The notes beneath the pieces were generated by a model. It searched no databases, was not told the origin of the DNA, and was given only the letters and a program-made list of their open reading frames with translations. Below are positions 25,171 to 34,731 of a DNA stretch of 57,586 bases, in pieces (position 1 is the stretch's first letter; the number at the start of each line of letters is the position of its first letter). Position numbers and translations under genes: made by a program. Source of the DNA: Mesobacillus boroniphilus (GTDB taxonomy: Bacteria; Bacillota; Bacilli; Bacillales; Cytobacillaceae); contig NZ_QTKX01000006.1 in assembly GCF_018424685.1 (NCBI RefSeq), forward strand, positions 1 through 57,586, given 5' to 3'.

Positions 25171-26127
25171 ATGAAAAAATTATTATTGTTGATTATTGCG
25201 GCTGCAATGATCCTGGTTGGCTGCAGTACTGAAGCACAGCTTGAAAAGAATGATGGCGAAAAAACCGCGCAGGAACAAAAGTCGGGTTTCCCGGTCACTG
25301 TAAAAGATGCGCTTGATGAAGAAGTTGTCATCGAAGAAAAGCCCGAAAAGATTATTTCCCTGATTCCGAGCAACACGGAAATTGTCTATGCACTCGAGAA
25401 CGGAGAAGCAATTGTCGGTGTCACGGATTTCGACAACTATCCAGAGGAAGCCATGTCAAAGGAAAAAATCGGCGGAATGGAATTCAATATTGAGAAAATG
25501 ATCTCGCTGAATCCGGACCTTGTCCTTGCCCACGAGTCTACTGCGGATACTGCAAAGGCAGGCCTTCAGCAGTTGAAGGATGCGGGAATTAATGTTGTCG
25601 TTGTGAACGATGCGCAGTCGTTTGAAAAGGTGTATGAATCAATCGAGATGATTGGCCAGGCAATTGGTGAGCCGGAAAAGGCGGCTGAACTTGTAAAGAA
25701 TATGAAAAATAGTTTTGCAGAACTGAAAAAGCAAGCTGAAGCGATTAAACCTGAAGAGCAGAAAACGGTGTTTGTAGAAGTATCCCCGGCACCGGAAATC
25801 TATACAGCCGGCAAAAATACTTTTATCAATGAAATGCTTGAATTGATTGGTGCGAAAAATGCTGCTGGTGATATGGATGGATGGGCAAAGGTCGACCCAG
25901 AAGCAATCGTCGAGCGTAATCCTGATGTCGTTGTGACAACCTATGGTTATTATACAGAAAAGCCAATTGAACAGGTGCTTGCAAGACAGGGCTGGAATAA
26001 TGTCAAAGCGGTCAAGGACCAGCAGGTATATGATGTCCACTCCGACCTCGTAACCCGCTCAGGCCCAAGACTCGCTGAAGGAGCAGAGGAGCTTGCCAAA
26101 ACCATTTACCCGGACGTTTTTAAATAA
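25171..26127 (+). CDS. btuF: Cobalamin ABC transporter substrate-binding lipoprotein BtuF
   Basis: Captures corrinoids outside the cell for the BtuCD importer. Lipoprotein signal MKKLLLLIIAAAMILVGC with lipobox Cys18; a class III binding-protein fold follows, with IISLIPSNTEIVYAL at about 54-68 and the linker-helix region. 318 aa. GGAGG precedes the ATG at 25171; an ATG 15 nt upstream overlaps that ribosome site and is not used. First gene of a riboswitch-controlled operon, overlapping btuC by 35 bp. Confidence 0.9.
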   Translation: MKKLLLLIIAAAMILVGCSTEAQLEKNDGEKTAQEQKSGFPVTVKDALDEEVVIEEKPEKIISLIPSNTEIVYALENGEAIVGVTDFDNYPEEAMSKEKIGGMEFNIEKMISLNPDLVLAHESTADTAKAGLQQLKDAGINVVVVNDAQSFEKVYESIEMIGQAIGEPEKAAELVKNMKNSFAELKKQAEAIKPEEQKTVFVEVSPAPEIYTAGKNTFINEMLELIGAKNAAGDMDGWAKVDPEAIVERNPDVVVTTYGYYTEKPIEQVLARQGWNNVKAVKDQQVYDVHSDLVTRSGPRLAEGAEELAKTIYPDVFK

Positions 26128-27154
26128 TAAAGGAATAGCATATTTGATTGCGGCAGCTTTTTTGATCATTTCGATGCTGCTGGGCATATCAATCGGAACG
26201 GTTTCGATCCCTGTACCCGCTATTATTGAAATCATTGGTACTGAGATTTTCCGCTTTCAGGGACAGGGAATCGATCCGATGCATGAAAGCATTGTTTTGG
26301 ATATCAGGCTGCCGCGCGTGTTGCTGGCGGGACTTGTTGGCGCGTCCCTGGCAATTGCCGGTGCGGCATTCCAGGGATTGCTCCGCAACCCGCTGGCAGA
26401 CCCGTATACACTTGGGATTTCTTCAGGCGCCTCCATCGGTGCGGTCGTCACGTTGTTTTTCGGAATCTCATTGCCGCTAGTTGGGGCATTCACCTTGCCC
26501 GTGCTGAGCATTCTGTTCGCATTCGCAACCGTGTTGTTTGTTCTCTTTTTTGCCCGGAGAGTCGACAGGCTGCTTAGGGTTGAGACGATTATATTGACTG
26601 GAATTATTTTAAGTTCATTTCTTGGATCGTTCATTTCACTAATGATCGCCTTATCCGGGGAAGAACTGCGGCAAATCATCGGCTGGCTGCTTGGCAGCGT
26701 GTCGATGCGCGGCTGGGAGTACATTAAAATTATCTTTCCTTTCTTTATTATTGGTTTGGTAATTTTGCTTGCCAATACAAGAGAGCTGAATGCAATGTCC
26801 TTCGGCGAGGAACGGGCACAGCACCTTGGTGTCAATGTAGAGCGCCGCAAGCTGCTGATTTTATTGTCCGGATCTCTTTTAACAGGCTCAGCTGTTGCGG
26901 TATCAGGGACAATCGGCTTTGTTGGTCTCGTCATTCCTCACCTGACAAGGATCCTCTGGGGTCCGGACCATCGTCATTTATTGCCGCTATCGGTGTTGAT
27001 CGGCAGCGGCTTCCTGATTCTGGCAGACCTAATATCACGGACAATCATCGCGCCTTCAGAACTGCCGATCGGCGTGATCACAGCATTAATCGGAGCTCCG
27101 GTTTTTGCGCTAATTTTAATGAGAAATCGCAGGGAAAGAAGTGCTGGCCGATGA
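26093..27154 (+). CDS. btuC: Cobalamin ABC transporter permease BtuC
   Basis: FecCD/BtuC family permease, 353 aa with about ten helices. Family motifs: LDIRLPRVLLAGLVGASLAIAGAAFQGLLRNPLADPYTLGISSGAS and the C-terminal GFVGLVIPHLTR and LPIGVITALIGAPVFALIL. Start is a TTG at 26093, 9 nt after AAGGAG and inside the end of btuF, which suggests coupled translation. Its stop overlaps btuD by 4 bp (ATGA). Confidence 0.88.
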   Translation: MPKPFTRTFLNNKGIAYLIAAAFLIISMLLGISIGTVSIPVPAIIEIIGTEIFRFQGQGIDPMHESIVLDIRLPRVLLAGLVGASLAIAGAAFQGLLRNPLADPYTLGISSGASIGAVVTLFFGISLPLVGAFTLPVLSILFAFATVLFVLFFARRVDRLLRVETIILTGIILSSFLGSFISLMIALSGEELRQIIGWLLGSVSMRGWEYIKIIFPFFIIGLVILLANTRELNAMSFGEERAQHLGVNVERRKLLILLSGSLLTGSAVAVSGTIGFVGLVIPHLTRILWGPDHRHLLPLSVLIGSGFLILADLISRTIIAPSELPIGVITALIGAPVFALILMRNRRERSAGR

Positions 27155-28596
27155 TCAAAGTAAACGATTTGACAGGAGGATATGCAGGCGGCGAAGTCCT
27201 GAAAGGCATCAATTTTGAGGTTGGCAAAGGGGAGTTGTTTGGAATCCTTGGCCCGAATGGCAGCGGGAAGACCACGTTGTTAAAAATGATCAGCGGGGCT
27301 CTGGATTTCTCGCAGGGTTCCATCGACCTCGACTGCCGTCCGTTGGACCTATATTCGCCAAAGCAGCTTGCCCGGCTGATGGCAGTCCTTCCTCAGCATT
27401 CGGACCAGGCTTTTCCTTATACCGTAAAAGAAACGGTTTCGCTTGGGCGTTATGCACACCAGAAGGGCTGGTTCAATAGCTGGCGAGGTGAGGATGAGCG
27501 GATAGTCCAGAAGGTGATGGAGCAGACAGGCGTTACACACCTCCAGGAAAAATCAATCGTTGAACTGTCAGGCGGTGAAAAACAGAGGGTCTTTCTCGCG
27601 CAGGCACTGGCACAGCAGCCGAGGGTCCTCCTGCTTGATGAGCCGACGAACCATCTCGACCTAAGTTTCCAAAAAGAACTGCTTGATCTGTTGAAAAAGT
27701 GGGCGGCAGAAGAGGAACTGACAATCGTCTCTATTTTTCATGATTTGAACCTGGCTTCATTATATTGTGACAGGCTGCTGTTGATGGAAAACGGTGAAGT
27801 TTTGATTATCGACACTCCTGTGGAGGTTTTAAAGGAAGAAAGAATTAAAAGAGTCTATAAAACCCAGATTAAAAACCATCCGCATCCGGAAATCGCCAAG
27901 CCTCAATTGCTGCTGGTTCCCGAAGCGGACAGCAGTCATGATGCTGATTTTAAAATTGACGCCAGATTTCTCGATGTAGGGCAAGACAGGATCGTCTTGC
28001 AGTCACCGGTAAAATTGAGGACGATGTCATCCGGAATCACAGGTGCCGGGATCGGCTGGCACAGTTCGTTCGTACACCGGGTTGTACCAATGGAGTATGA
28101 TTGCAGCGATCATAAGGTGGAAATGGCTGAGTATTTGCAGGAAAATGGCTTCCTGCCAAGCGAGACGGTAGGGATGATGACAGCTGTTCCCGCTGAGACA
28201 GCATCATACCAGCTTTTTGAGGCAGACGGTATGTCGATTTTTATCATTGTCTCCGCTGGTAACACTCATCGGGACAGCCCGAGGAATATCAATACATGGC
28301 TGTTCATTAATGGCAGGATTTCCGAGGAGGCTTTTATCCAGAGCGCAATGACCGCAGCAGAAGCGAAAATAAGCGTCTTGCATGAGCTGGAGGGAAGCGG
28401 GATGAGCAATGCTGGACAGTTAGCTGGCATTTCCACGGACAGCATCTGCATCGCCGCAACCCAGCAGGGCGAGGCGATTGCCTATGCAGGCACTGCAACA
28501 CCGCTCGGGAAGCTGATCAGCGAGGGGATTTATACTTGCACAAAGGAAGCGATATTGAATTACAGAGCAAGTAAACCCGCGTTTGGATATAAATGA
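27151..28596 (+). CDS. btuD: BtuD ATPase fused to CbiZ adenosylcobinamide amidohydrolase
   Basis: 481-aa two-domain protein. Residues 1-250 are a complete ABC ATPase (Walker A GPNGSGKTT, signature LSGGEKQR, Walker B RVLLLDEPTNHLD, switch His in SIFHDLNLAS). Residues about 265-481 are a CbiZ domain (NTHRDSPRNINTWLFINGRI, TAAEAKISVLHE, STDSICIAAT, AYAGTATPLGKLI), which removes the aminopropanol side chain to allow corrinoid remodelling. The fusion couples uptake with salvage of incomplete corrinoids. Such fusions are known in Bacillus relatives. Third gene of the btu operon. Confidence 0.9.
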   Translation: MIKVNDLTGGYAGGEVLKGINFEVGKGELFGILGPNGSGKTTLLKMISGALDFSQGSIDLDCRPLDLYSPKQLARLMAVLPQHSDQAFPYTVKETVSLGRYAHQKGWFNSWRGEDERIVQKVMEQTGVTHLQEKSIVELSGGEKQRVFLAQALAQQPRVLLLDEPTNHLDLSFQKELLDLLKKWAAEEELTIVSIFHDLNLASLYCDRLLLMENGEVLIIDTPVEVLKEERIKRVYKTQIKNHPHPEIAKPQLLLVPEADSSHDADFKIDARFLDVGQDRIVLQSPVKLRTMSSGITGAGIGWHSSFVHRVVPMEYDCSDHKVEMAEYLQENGFLPSETVGMMTAVPAETASYQLFEADGMSIFIIVSAGNTHRDSPRNINTWLFINGRISEEAFIQSAMTAAEAKISVLHELEGSGMSNAGQLAGISTDSICIAATQQGEAIAYAGTATPLGKLISEGIYTCTKEAILNYRASKPAFGYK

Positions 28597-28644
28597 AGGA
28601 AACTCGACAAACCATCTCGAACTTATGTTTAAGAGGTGAAGATG

Positions 28645-29028
28645 ATGGATTTAAAAATGGGTTATGTCATTTTATATGTTACCGATTTGGAAAAAACAAA
28701 GCATTTTTACGGTGAGCTGCTCGGCCTTAAACTCCGGAATGAATTTGGGACCTATATCGAGTACGAAACTGGCAGCACAGTACTGTCGATTAATACGAGA
28801 GAAAGCGGCCGCGAAATTACAAAGCTCCCGATCCCGGATGGAATCAGGAATGAACAAACCTTCGAGCTTGGATTCGTAACAGAGGATGTTGCTGGAGCTG
28901 TGGAGAAACTGATGTCAGCCGGAGTTCCAATCCTGCTCGAGCCAACCGAAAAACCATGGGGCCAGGTCGTAGCCTATGCAGCCGACCCGGATGGGCACTA
29001 CATAGAAATCTGTACTCCGATTGGGTGA
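28645..29028 (+). CDS. VOC-family protein (glyoxalase/bleomycin-resistance fold)
   Basis: 127-aa single VOC unit made of two beta-alpha-beta-beta-beta modules: MGYVILYVTDLEKTKHFYGELLGL at the start, ELGFVTEDVAGAVEKL in the second half, and the typical end WGQVVAYAADPDGHYIEICTPIG with the metal-ligand Glu. Function (glyoxalase, dioxygenase or thiol transferase) cannot be told from sequence. Of three possible starts, the ATG at 28645 has the best spacing (8 nt) from AGAGG. Confidence 0.82.
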   Translation: MDLKMGYVILYVTDLEKTKHFYGELLGLKLRNEFGTYIEYETGSTVLSINTRESGREITKLPIPDGIRNEQTFELGFVTEDVAGAVEKLMSAGVPILLEPTEKPWGQVVAYAADPDGHYIEICTPIG

Positions 29029-29031
29029 AAA

Positions 29032-29070
29032 AAAGTCCTGCAGCTTGTTAAGTTGCAGGACTTTTTTTAT
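29032..29070 (+). terminator. Terminator of the VOC gene
   Basis: AAAGTCCTGCA-n11-TGCAGGACTTT hairpin with a T-run, immediately after the stop codon. Confidence 0.9.
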
Positions 29071-29133
29071 TTGAAGAGGAAAAATGAATTGCCTAATAAT
29101 GCGAAAGAATATAGAATTTCGGTCATTGGAAAA

Positions 29134-29601
29134 GACCAATATGTGCCCGAATCGCGTGAGAAACCGGAATGACGGTCACAAGTAAGACCAACATGTGCCC
29201 GAAATGCTGGGAAACCGGAATGACGGTCACAAGTAAGACCAACATGTGCCCGAAATGCATGAGAAATCGGAATGACGGTCACAAGTAAGACCAACATGTG
29301 CCCGAAATGCGTGAGAAATCGGAATGACGGTCACAAGTAAGACCAACATGTGCCCGAAATGCGTGAGAAATCGGAATGACGGTCACAAGTAAGACCAACA
29401 TGTGCCCGAAATACGTGGGAAATCGGAATGACGGTCACAAGTAAGACCAACATGTGCCCGAAACGCGTGGGAAATCGGAATGACGGTCACAAGTAAGACC
29501 AACATGTGCCCGAAACGCGTGGGAAATCGGAATGACGGTCACAAGTAAGACCAACATGTGCCCGAAATGCGTGAGAAATCGGAATGACGGTCACGAGCAG
29601 G
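29134..29601. repeat. 52-bp tandem repeat array, 9 units
   Basis: Units begin with GACCAACATGTGCCCGAA at 29134, 29186, 29237, 29289, 29341, 29393, 29445, 29497 and 29549; all are 52 bp apart except one 51-bp step. Units differ by few substitutions, clustered around the middle (ATGCGTGAG / ACGCGTGGG). Each unit holds nested inverted repeats GACC..CCGA..TCGG..GGTC, and GGTC-ACAAGTAA-GACC across unit borders. 52 is not a multiple of 3, so frames shift each unit and no protein is encoded. No variable spacers, hence not CRISPR. It fills the gap between two convergent genes. Confidence 0.95.
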
Positions 29602-29643
29602 GCAAATAAACTTACAATGCCTACCTAGTACTTACTCTAAGCG

Positions 29644-30918
29644 CTATCCTTCCTTCACTGGTTTTTTAGCAAGTAGTGATGCTGTTATACCTAAAACCGG
29701 CAAAATGATCGAAAACAGCAGAATTTCCTCATACCCGCCAAAAAGGTCAAAGGCAAGCCCAAATGGCAACGGCCCTAATGCTGAGCCGAGCACGGTTACG
29801 GTCATCGCCGAACCTTTTATACTGCCAAGCGATTGCCGTCCGAAAAAACTCGGCCAGACGTAGTTCAATGTAATCCGCTCAAATCCCCCGCTGATTCCCC
29901 ACAGTACTCCAAAAATGATCGCGATTGCTGTACGATCAGCTGCCAGCAGCACGAGGATAAAAATGATTTCCCCTGCAAAAATGCCGGCAAGCACATACTG
30001 CACTTTTACCCGGTCGAGAAGAGGCCCAGCGATCAATGTGACCGGAAAACCGATCAAAGCCATCAAGCTTAACACAAGTGCGGCAATTCCTGGAGAAATG
30101 CCATTTGTCTTAAAAATCGAGATTAGGTGAAAAGTAAGTCCGGTATTGACGAGTGATGGTATCCCGACGCAAAAAAGCAAAAGCCAGTATGCGCGTGTTT
30201 TGACCGCTTCCTGGACTGTCCAGTTCACCTCTTCAAAGTGCTTGCTTGTTCTGTTTGGATCAGCATGGTCATTTGTCCAATTGCGTTTAACACCATCTGG
30301 ATATTCTCCAATATCCTCCGGTTTGTTTCTGATCAATAAGTAGGCCAGTGGAACAAAGACCACCAAAAGCAAGATGCCCCATACCTTCCATGAGAAGCTC
30401 CAGCCCCAAGTGGCGACAAGCCAGGCATTCAGTGGAGGAAGCGCCGCTGAACTGGCAAACCCGCCAATGGCCATCAGGCTCATTGCCTTCCCGCGTTTCG
30501 TGATGAACCACTGTGGTACGAGTGTGTTTGGAATCAGGCTCATCGAACCCTGGCCGAGGACACGGATCAGGAAAAAGCCGATGAACAGCATCGCGGTGTT
30601 GACGACCATGCTGTTCCAGAAGCTGGCGAAGGCCAGCCCGATACCGACGATAACTGACATCTTTCTTTGTCCCCATTTATCAACGAAGCGGCCGACAAAG
30701 AACATACAGATTCCGGCAGCAAGGGTCGCAAGTGAATAGACCGCCGATACATGTGAGCGGCTCCAGCCGAAATCTTTTATGTAAGAGTCAATGAATACGG
30801 ATACAGAGTATGTTTGTCCTGGGCCTGAAAAAAACACGCCAAGACCAGCGATGAAAACGATGACCCAGCCGTAATAAAAATTCGTCTTGAATGGTGCGGA
30901 TAAACCCGATGTATTCAT
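29644..30918 (-). CDS. MFS transporter, monocarboxylate/oxalate-formate type
   Basis: 424-aa major facilitator with about twelve helices. The N-terminus NFYYGWVIVFIAGLGVFFSGPGQTYSVSVFI and the loop GRFVDKWGQRKMSVI (MFS loop 2-3 motif GxxxDxxGxR) are typical of the OFA/monocarboxylate group. Substrate is not predictable beyond small organic anions. The ATG at 30918 follows GGGAGG at 7 nt; an upstream in-frame start at 30954 would place that ribosome site inside the gene. Confidence 0.85.
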   Translation of the reverse strand: MNTSGLSAPFKTNFYYGWVIVFIAGLGVFFSGPGQTYSVSVFIDSYIKDFGWSRSHVSAVYSLATLAAGICMFFVGRFVDKWGQRKMSVIVGIGLAFASFWNSMVVNTAMLFIGFFLIRVLGQGSMSLIPNTLVPQWFITKRGKAMSLMAIGGFASSAALPPLNAWLVATWGWSFSWKVWGILLLVVFVPLAYLLIRNKPEDIGEYPDGVKRNWTNDHADPNRTSKHFEEVNWTVQEAVKTRAYWLLLFCVGIPSLVNTGLTFHLISIFKTNGISPGIAALVLSLMALIGFPVTLIAGPLLDRVKVQYVLAGIFAGEIIFILVLLAADRTAIAIIFGVLWGISGGFERITLNYVWPSFFGRQSLGSIKGSAMTVTVLGSALGPLPFGLAFDLFGGYEEILLFSIILPVLGITASLLAKKPVKEG

Positions 30919-31087
30919 ACCAAAACCTCCCAGAACATCATAACAAAATTCCATTGTTGAAAGCTTGCATGAACCAAAGTTAGATTGGCAATTTTACATT
31001 TAAAGGTTTTTACCGTATCTATGTAAAAAACGAAGATATCAGTCGATATTTGAAGAAAAGGACAATATACAGCGCTTACAATGGTAG

Positions 31088-31115
31088 TTGCTAGTTTTAA
31101 TAAATATGTTATGAT
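31088..31115 (+). promoter_or_regulatory. Promoter of the SulP gene
   Basis: TTGCTA, a 16-bp spacer and TATGAT with an upstream TGT (extended -10). An inverted repeat TTTTACAT / ATGTAAAA lies upstream at 30992-31028. Confidence 0.6.
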
Positions 31116-31186
31116 AATTCCTGTTTTTATCGGACCCGGCTTGCTTGAGAGTAGGAAGCCACAAAATAATATTAAGGGGTGTTTAC

Positions 31187-32659
31187 TTGAATACTAATAC
31201 AATTAAAGAACAATGGTTTGGCAACGTTAAAGGAGATATCCTTGCAGGAATCGTCGTTGCGCTTGCTTTGATTCCTGAAGCGATCGCTTTTTCGATTATT
31301 GCTGGTGTTGACCCGATGGTAGGACTTTACGCTTCATTCGCAATTGCTGTGACAATCGCGATTGTCGGCGGCCGTCCTGGCATGATTTCAGCAGCGACCG
31401 GTGCGATGGCGCTGTTGATGGTGACGCTTGTTGCTGACCATGGTTTGCAATATTTAATGGCAGCTACGATTTTGACAGGTCTCCTGCAGATTCTGTTTGG
31501 TGTGTTTAAATTGGCAAGGTTCATGAAGTTCATTCCGCGTTCCGTTATGATTGGCTTCGTTAACGCACTTGCAATTTTGATTTTCATGGCACAGCTAGAG
31601 CAGTTTGTAGACGCAACATGGGTAATGTATGCAATGGTAGCGGGCGCGCTTGCAATCATTTATCTTTTCCCGCGTATTACCAAAGCTGTTCCGTCCCCGC
31701 TTGTAGCGATCATCGTCATTACAGTGATTGCGCTGATGACAAAGAGTGGTGTAAGAACAGTTGGCGATATGGGGAATCTGACTTCAGCATTGCCAACATT
31801 CTTGATTCCGAATGTACCTTTTAACCTTGAAACATTAAAAATTATTTTCCCGTACTCATTGGCTTTGGCGATTGTCGGCTTGCTAGAATCATTGCTGACA
31901 GCTTCGATCGTCGATGATATGACAGATACTTCTAGTGATAAAAACAAAGAAAGTCGCGGCCAGGGGATTGCAAATATCGTTGCTGGATTATTCGGCGGTA
32001 TGGCAGGCTGCGCAATGATCGGCCAGTCCGTAATTAACGTTAAATCGGGCGGACGAGGCAGATTGTCTGCTCTTGTTGCAGGTACTTTCTTGATGTTCCT
32101 GATTATTGTTTTAGGTAATATTGTGGTTCAAATCCCAATGGCTGCCCTGGTTGGCGTCATGATCATGGTATCGATCGGAACCTTCGACTGGTCATCAATC
32201 AAAGGCATGGCAAAGACTCCTGTTACAGACTCAATCGTCATGGTTGTCACAACTGTTACAACAGTGTTCACGCATGACCTATCAAAAGGTGTATTTGCCG
32301 GAATCATCTTGAGCGCGATTTTCTTCGTAGCGAAAATTTCCAAGGTGAAAGTCACATCAACTTTTGATGTCGCAAACAATCGCCGTACGTATTTTGTAAC
32401 AGGACAAGTTTTCTTCGCGTCTGTAACGGATTTGATTGAATCCTTCGATTTGAAAGAAACAGCAAAAGAAGTCGTCATCGACCTGACCCATTCTCATGTC
32501 TGGGATGATTCAGCGGTAGCGGCCATCGATAAAATTGTCATCAAATTAAGAGCGAATGGAACAGTGGTCCGTTTGCACGGCCTGAATGATCCAAGCTCTC
32601 ACTTGATTGACAAGCTAGCCGTTCACAAACAGGAAGGCGCCAAGCTGTCCGGACATTAA
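31187..32659 (+). CDS. SulP family anion transporter with STAS domain
   Basis: 490-aa SLC26/SulP transporter. The membrane domain opens with [36 protein letters not shown] and includes the GxxxGxxGG-type [21 protein letters not shown] segment; the cytoplasmic STAS domain occupies about residues 395-480 ([22 protein letters not shown]). It may carry sulfate, bicarbonate or another anion. The TTG at 31187 lies 5 nt after AAGGGGTG. A universal stress protein gene follows after a hairpin. Confidence 0.88.
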   Translation: MNTNTIKEQWFGNVKGDILAGIVVALALIPEAIAFSIIAGVDPMVGLYASFAIAVTIAIVGGRPGMISAATGAMALLMVTLVADHGLQYLMAATILTGLLQILFGVFKLARFMKFIPRSVMIGFVNALAILIFMAQLEQFVDATWVMYAMVAGALAIIYLFPRITKAVPSPLVAIIVITVIALMTKSGVRTVGDMGNLTSALPTFLIPNVPFNLETLKIIFPYSLALAIVGLLESLLTASIVDDMTDTSSDKNKESRGQGIANIVAGLFGGMAGCAMIGQSVINVKSGGRGRLSALVAGTFLMFLIIVLGNIVVQIPMAALVGVMIMVSIGTFDWSSIKGMAKTPVTDSIVMVVTTVTTVFTHDLSKGVFAGIILSAIFFVAKISKVKVTSTFDVANNRRTYFVTGQVFFASVTDLIESFDLKETAKEVVIDLTHSHVWDDSAVAAIDKIVIKLRANGTVVRLHGLNDPSSHLIDKLAVHKQEGAKLSGH

Positions 32660-32678
32660 AACGTAAAATATATTTCGG

Positions 32679-32712
32679 GAAAGCACGTTGACGAATCAGC
32701 GTGCTTTCTTTA
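32679..32712 (+). terminator. Terminator after the SulP gene
   Basis: GAAAGCACG-n12-CGTGCTTTC with TTTAT after it. Moderate strength, so some read-through into usp is possible. Confidence 0.65.
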
Positions 32713-32749
32713 TATATAAGATAATGGAAATAAATTCAGGAGGAATCGC

Positions 32750-33169
32750 ATGTTTAAAAGAATCTTGTTAGCCTCTGATGGGTCTGACCATTCAGTGCGT
32801 GCGGCAAAAAAAGCGGTAGAATTAGCGAAGCTTAGCGGCGATAGTGAGATAACAGTGGTATATGTAGTCGATGGACAAACATCTAAAGAGGACGTTCTTC
32901 ATAATGCGGATCGTACGGTCGTCGAGGAAAAAAGAAAAATCAGGCTCCAGCCAGTAACTAACTTGCTTGAAGAAGAGAGTTTGAACTTCAGGTATGAAAA
33001 ATTGCTCGGAGAACCAGGGCCAGCAATTGTCGATTATGCCAACAAAAATCAATTTGATGTCGTCGTCGTCGGAAGCCGCGGTTTGAATGGCCTCCAGGAA
33101 ATGGTCCTTGGCAGCGTCAGTCACAAAGTTGCTAAGCGGGTGAAAGCACCGGTTTTGATTGTAAAATAA
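32750..33169 (+). CDS. Universal stress protein (UspA family)
   Basis: 139-aa single Usp domain. N-terminal ILLASDGSDHSVRAAKKAVELA and the ATP-binding C-terminal loop VVGSRGLNGLQEMVLGSVSHKV (G2xG9xGS/T pattern) indicate the ATP-binding subclass. AGGAGG 7 nt upstream. It follows the SulP transporter; SulP-Usp pairs recur in bacteria, but a functional link is not proven. Confidence 0.9.
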   Translation: MFKRILLASDGSDHSVRAAKKAVELAKLSGDSEITVVYVVDGQTSKEDVLHNADRTVVEEKRKIRLQPVTNLLEEESLNFRYEKLLGEPGPAIVDYANKNQFDVVVVGSRGLNGLQEMVLGSVSHKVAKRVKAPVLIVK

Positions 33170-33170
33170 C

Positions 33171-33206
33171 CAGCGTTCAGGGATACCTGAGCGTTTTTCT
33201 TTGTCT
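33171..33206 (+). terminator. usp terminator
   Basis: CAGCGTTCAGG-GATA-CCTGAGCG with TTTTTCTTT. Confidence 0.8.
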
Positions 33207-33534
33207 ATAAAAGATATTTGGTTAATTGCATATTGTTTTCGCAGTAAACCGAATCTCCTCATGACGTCTTCCCTTGTAAGTGATTAATTGGGTGGAGGAT
33301 ACACGGATAACCTTAAGTTGTTAAGGGGTTTGGTCATTCACAGATTTATTGAATTTTTCATATGGTAAATTAGGCGCTTTCATCGGGTTGAGTGCCTGAA
33401 AAGGGCTGAATTATTGCTTGCTATATTAACTTTTAACTCCCTGGCAGGTTTCATGCTGCTAAAACAGGAAATAGTATAGCTGGAGAGCGAATATTAAATA
33501 TTGATAACAATTCCTTAATTAAAAAATAAAGTGG
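33207..33534. other. Gene-free gap before ddl
   Basis: No convincing ORF on either strand. The only structure is a small hairpin CCTTAA-GTTG-TTAAGG at about 33313-33328 of unknown meaning. Confidence 0.4.
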
Positions 33535-33540
33535 TAAAAT
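33532..33540 (+). promoter_or_regulatory. Extended -10 promoter of ddl
   Basis: TGGTAAAAT fits a TGn extended -10; no good -35. It would give a leader of about 30 nt. Confidence 0.5.
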
Positions 33541-33576
33541 AATAAACGGATTGAATTTTATTGGAGGTCTATTTTT

Positions 33577-34659
33577 ATGAAGACAAGAATCGGGCTGCTG
33601 TATGGTGGCAAATCGGCTGAACATAAAGTATCGATGCAGACAGCTTTGGCTGTAACGAAAGCATTGGATTTTGAAAAATTCGAGATTTATCCTATATACA
33701 TAACGGAGGAAGGAGAGTGGGTCAAGGGTCCTCAGCTGGGCGCTCCTGCAGAGAATGTAAAGGCTCTTGAGTTTTCTGATCACTCGAATCTGCCTACTCC
33801 TTCATTCACACCGGCATTATTCCAGGCAGGAGCAGGGGAATCCAGCCAGACTCTTGATGTCATCTTCCCGTTGCTTCACGGACCGAACGGGGAAGATGGA
33901 ACGGTTCAAGGCTTGCTAGAATTATTGAACCTGCCATACGTAGGAAATGGTGTCCTTGCTTCAGCTGCAGGCATGGATAAAATCGTCATGAAAAATGTTT
34001 TCGCACAGGCGGGTCTGCCTCAGGTTGATTATGTGTCCGCCCTTCGCAGCGAGTGGGAAAAGGACAGTGAAAAAGTATATGGCCTCGTTGAAGAAAGACT
34101 TGGCTATCCTTGCTTTGTAAAGCCTGCAAACCTTGGATCCAGCGTAGGAATCAGCAAGGCGTCGAACAAGCAGGAGCTTGAAGAAGCGTTCAAAGAGGCG
34201 TTCCAATTCGACCGTAAAATCATCATTGAACAGGGTGTCGTTGCACGTGAAATCGAAATCGGCGTACTGGGCAACGATGAGCCTGAGTGTTCGGTAGTTG
34301 GTGAAATCGTCCCGAAAAAGGATTTCTACGATTACAAAGCGAAGTACGAAGATGGAGATACAGCTATGATCATCCCTGCTGAAATCACTGAGCAGCAATA
34401 TGCTGACCTTAAGGAAATGGCCATCACAGCATTCAAGGCGCTTGATTGCTCAGGCCTTGTTCGTGCAGACTTTTTCCTGACAAAGGATGGCCAGTTGCTG
34501 ATCAATGAAGTCAATACAATGCCTGGCTTCACGCCATTCAGCATGTTCCCGCTATTGTGGAAGCATACAGGCGTCGAATACCCGCAGTTAATTGAGAAAC
34601 TGGTGAACCTTGGAATCGAACGCCACGCTGAAAAACAGAAGATCAAGTATACTTTTTAA
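33577..34659 (+). CDS. ddl: D-alanine--D-alanine ligase
   Basis: Joins two D-alanines for the peptidoglycan stem peptide. 360-aa ATP-grasp enzyme: [13 protein letters not shown] at the N-terminus, [30 protein letters not shown] (ATP-binding loop) and [18 protein letters not shown] at the metal site. Tyr-type omega-loop (KFDYKAKY variant: [11 protein letters not shown]). GGAGG precedes the ATG. murF, which uses its product, follows 72 nt downstream; alr, which supplies D-alanine, lies 10 kb further on. Confidence 0.96.
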   Translation: MKTRIGLLYGGKSAEHKVSMQTALAVTKALDFEKFEIYPIYITEEGEWVKGPQLGAPAENVKALEFSDHSNLPTPSFTPALFQAGAGESSQTLDVIFPLLHGPNGEDGTVQGLLELLNLPYVGNGVLASAAGMDKIVMKNVFAQAGLPQVDYVSALRSEWEKDSEKVYGLVEERLGYPCFVKPANLGSSVGISKASNKQELEEAFKEAFQFDRKIIIEQGVVAREIEIGVLGNDEPECSVVGEIVPKKDFYDYKAKYEDGDTAMIIPAEITEQQYADLKEMAITAFKALDCSGLVRADFFLTKDGQLLINEVNTMPGFTPFSMFPLLWKHTGVEYPQLIEKLVNLGIERHAEKQKIKYTF

Positions 34660-34683
34660 CATATAATTCATCCAGGGAGACAC

Positions 34684-34716
34684 GGCAGCCAGTGGCATGG
34701 CCGTGTTCCTTTATTT
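34684..34716 (+). terminator. Hairpin between ddl and murF
   Basis: ACACGGC and GCCGTGT pair across a 14-nt loop, followed by TCCTTTATTT. It may act as a partial terminator or processing site within the ddl-murF operon. Confidence 0.45.
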
Positions 34717-34731
34717 CAGGAGGATAAAAGC

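Noticed and set aside
25029..25232. 67-codon ORF between riboswitch and btuF
   Set aside because: It crosses the riboswitch expression platform and its terminator, has no ribosome site and ends within btuF.
29067..29297. Minus-strand ORF with repeated RAHVGLTCDRHS peptides
   Set aside because: Produced by two repeat units; with a 52-bp period the frame is lost after each unit.
29134..29601. CRISPR array
   Set aside because: Units are contiguous and nearly identical with no unique spacers, and no cas genes are present.
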